Shown here: positions 26,914 through 27,633 of the stretch, one piece after another | How the letters are laid out: the number at the start of each line of letters is the position of its first letter | How positions within the stretch are numbered: position 1 is the stretch's first letter | DNA from: a virus | Strand: one strand, 5' to 3' | DNA length: 27,633 bases | IMG/VR virus record: IMGVR_UViG_3300030107_000194 | Location: 1 to 27,633 of that record | Notes under the pieces: model-generated | Seen by the model: only the letters and a program-made list of their open reading frames with translations | Told to the model about the DNA's origin: nothing | Databases searched by the model: none | Translations under genes and position numbers: made by a program

Positions 26914-27633
26914 TTTTTAATGCCTCCAATTCAGCTAATAATTGTCTTTTCTTTGTGTTAATTCTTTCTAAATTTTTTTTGTGTACTTCTACAGGGTCAT
27001 TACTTACATAACTGTTAAGACTTACAGTTGTGTAAATATCTTTTGAATAAACGCCTAAATCTATTTGATTAAAAAAATCTAGATTAGTGTCTGTATAAAT
27101 ATCTTTTGATTTATAAAAATCAGTTTTGAGATAGGCGTTTAAAGTATTATTCTTAAAAAATAAATCCTCTTTCGATAAGTTCTCTGTATTCTGTTTTGTT
27201 GCTTCTGCTATTTGTTTTGCTACTTTCTTTAAATTTTCTTTTAATTTACTTTCTACTTTTGCAACAGTTGTAGAAATATTTGTGTCGGTGTCAAGGTCTC
27301 CTTTTCCTTCCGATTGTACATCTTCTTGCTCTCCACCATCCTCTGTTGATACTTCGGATTCCTCAGTTCCTTTGCTATCGGATTCTGTTTTTTCTTCAGA
27401 TTTGGTTTCATCTTGTTCATTACTTGCTACTTCTTTTTCTTCTTCTATAGATTCTGTTTTATTAGGCTCTTCCATTGCCTCTTCTTTATCTTCAATAACC
27501 TCTGGTACGCTTTCTTCGTTTGTTGCGATTTCTTCCACCGGTTCTTCAAACTCATCAAAAGATTCCTCAGTAAGTTCATCATTGAACTCCTCCTCAGTTA
27601 TCTCTTCAAAAAATTCTTCTGCTGTTATTCCTT
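26906..27633 (-). CDS. Acidic protein, 5' end outside the window
   Basis: The frame is open to base 27633, so the GTG at 27538 is not a convincing start and the N terminus is missing; at least 241 residues are visible. The first half is extremely acidic (repeated E-E, with S/T/D, e.g. E-E-F-F-E-E-I-T-E-E-E-F-N-D-E-L-T-E-E-S-F) and probably disordered. The second half is helical and lysine-rich (S-K-L-K-E-N-L-K-K-V-A-K-Q-I-A), then has two S-K-D-I-Y-T repeats 21 residues apart and a C-terminal coiled helix (E-R-I-N-T-K-K-R-Q-L-L-A-E-L-E-A-L). Acidic plus coiled layout recalls scaffolding proteins, but that is a guess. Confidence 0.7.
   Translation of the reverse strand, partial: GITAEEFFEEITEEEFNDELTEESFDEFEEPVEEIATNEESVPEVIEDKEEAMEEPNKTESIEEEKEVASNEQDETKSEEKTESDSKGTEESEVSTEDGGEQEDVQSEGKGDLDTDTNISTTVAKVESKLKENLKKVAKQIAEATKQNTENLSKEDLFFKNNTLNAYLKTDFYKSKDIYTDTNLDFFNQIDLGVYSKDIYTTVSLNSYVSNDPVEVHKKNLERINTKKRQLLAELEALKNE

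Noticed and set aside
27536-27538. GTG start of the acidic protein
   Set aside because: The frame continues without a stop to the window end with the same acidic composition, so the gene is partial rather than starting here.
1-27633. tRNA genes, integrase or attachment sites
   Set aside because: I saw no cloverleaf-like sequence in the few short gaps and no integrase-like protein; the excisionase-like HTH protein alone is not evidence of lysogeny.

Overview
The window is part of a tailed-phage genome. Base composition is very AT-rich (roughly one third G+C by eye), genes are packed with ATGA, GTGA or TAATG overlaps, and there is no gene-free stretch over 300 bases. The protein types fit an uncultured marine, podovirus-like phage of an AT-rich alphaproteobacterium such as the SAR11/pelagiphage group. 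They include ERF annealase, a short-tail stabilisation-type protein, T7-like internal virion proteins, a GTA-type holin and a collar-domain fibre. The host assignment is inference from composition and family resemblance. Terminase, portal, capsid and DNA polymerase are absent and presumably lie outside the window.

The left arm (1-5552, + strand) is an early/middle metabolism and recombination operon. It runs: the end of a glucosaminidase-type lysin, an ERF single-strand annealing protein, a small protein with an SSB-like C-terminal tip, a tiny membrane protein, an HNH nuclease, a beta-class DNA methyltransferase with a zinc-knuckle insert, a coiled-coil protein, a conserved phage protein, a 2OG-Fe(II) oxygenase, an unknown, an excisionase-like HTH protein and three unknowns. 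A consensus sigma70-type promoter (TTGACA-18-TATAAT, 4584-4613) lies inside a coding region and would drive the last two genes.

The two arms converge at 5523-5562, where a 14-bp hairpin built from the overlapping 3' coding ends looks like a bidirectional terminator.

The right arm (5523-27633, - strand, transcribed right to left) is the late region. From its upstream end it holds: an acidic protein cut by the window edge, two membrane-anchored coiled-coil proteins, two small exported two-cysteine proteins, a collar-domain tail fibre and a 610-aa stabilisation-type tail protein. Then come small basic/structural genes, a protein with a tape-measure-like C-terminal signature, and a GNAT protein. 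These are followed by three large proteins (354, 646 and 2706 aa) in the same order as T7 genes 13-14-15-16 (ejection proteins). The 2706-aa protein is a polyvalent giant with a HESFH zincin motif and an LPD38-like C-terminal region. Next are a coiled-coil/membrane protein, a metallophosphoesterase preceded by an SD-sequestering hairpin and a 9-codon leader ORF, a DUF3310 protein, small membrane proteins, a GTA-type holin, a small HNH protein and a 433-aa glycine-rich protein.

I add several short genes (25-57 aa), most placed by exact stop-start overlaps with their neighbours, and I correct several starts. The most interesting themes are the ejection cassette with a protease-bearing polyvalent protein and recurring A-x-[YF]-S linkers, the S74 chaperone domain on a non-fibre protein, and three compact regulatory elements embedded in or overlapping coding sequence.
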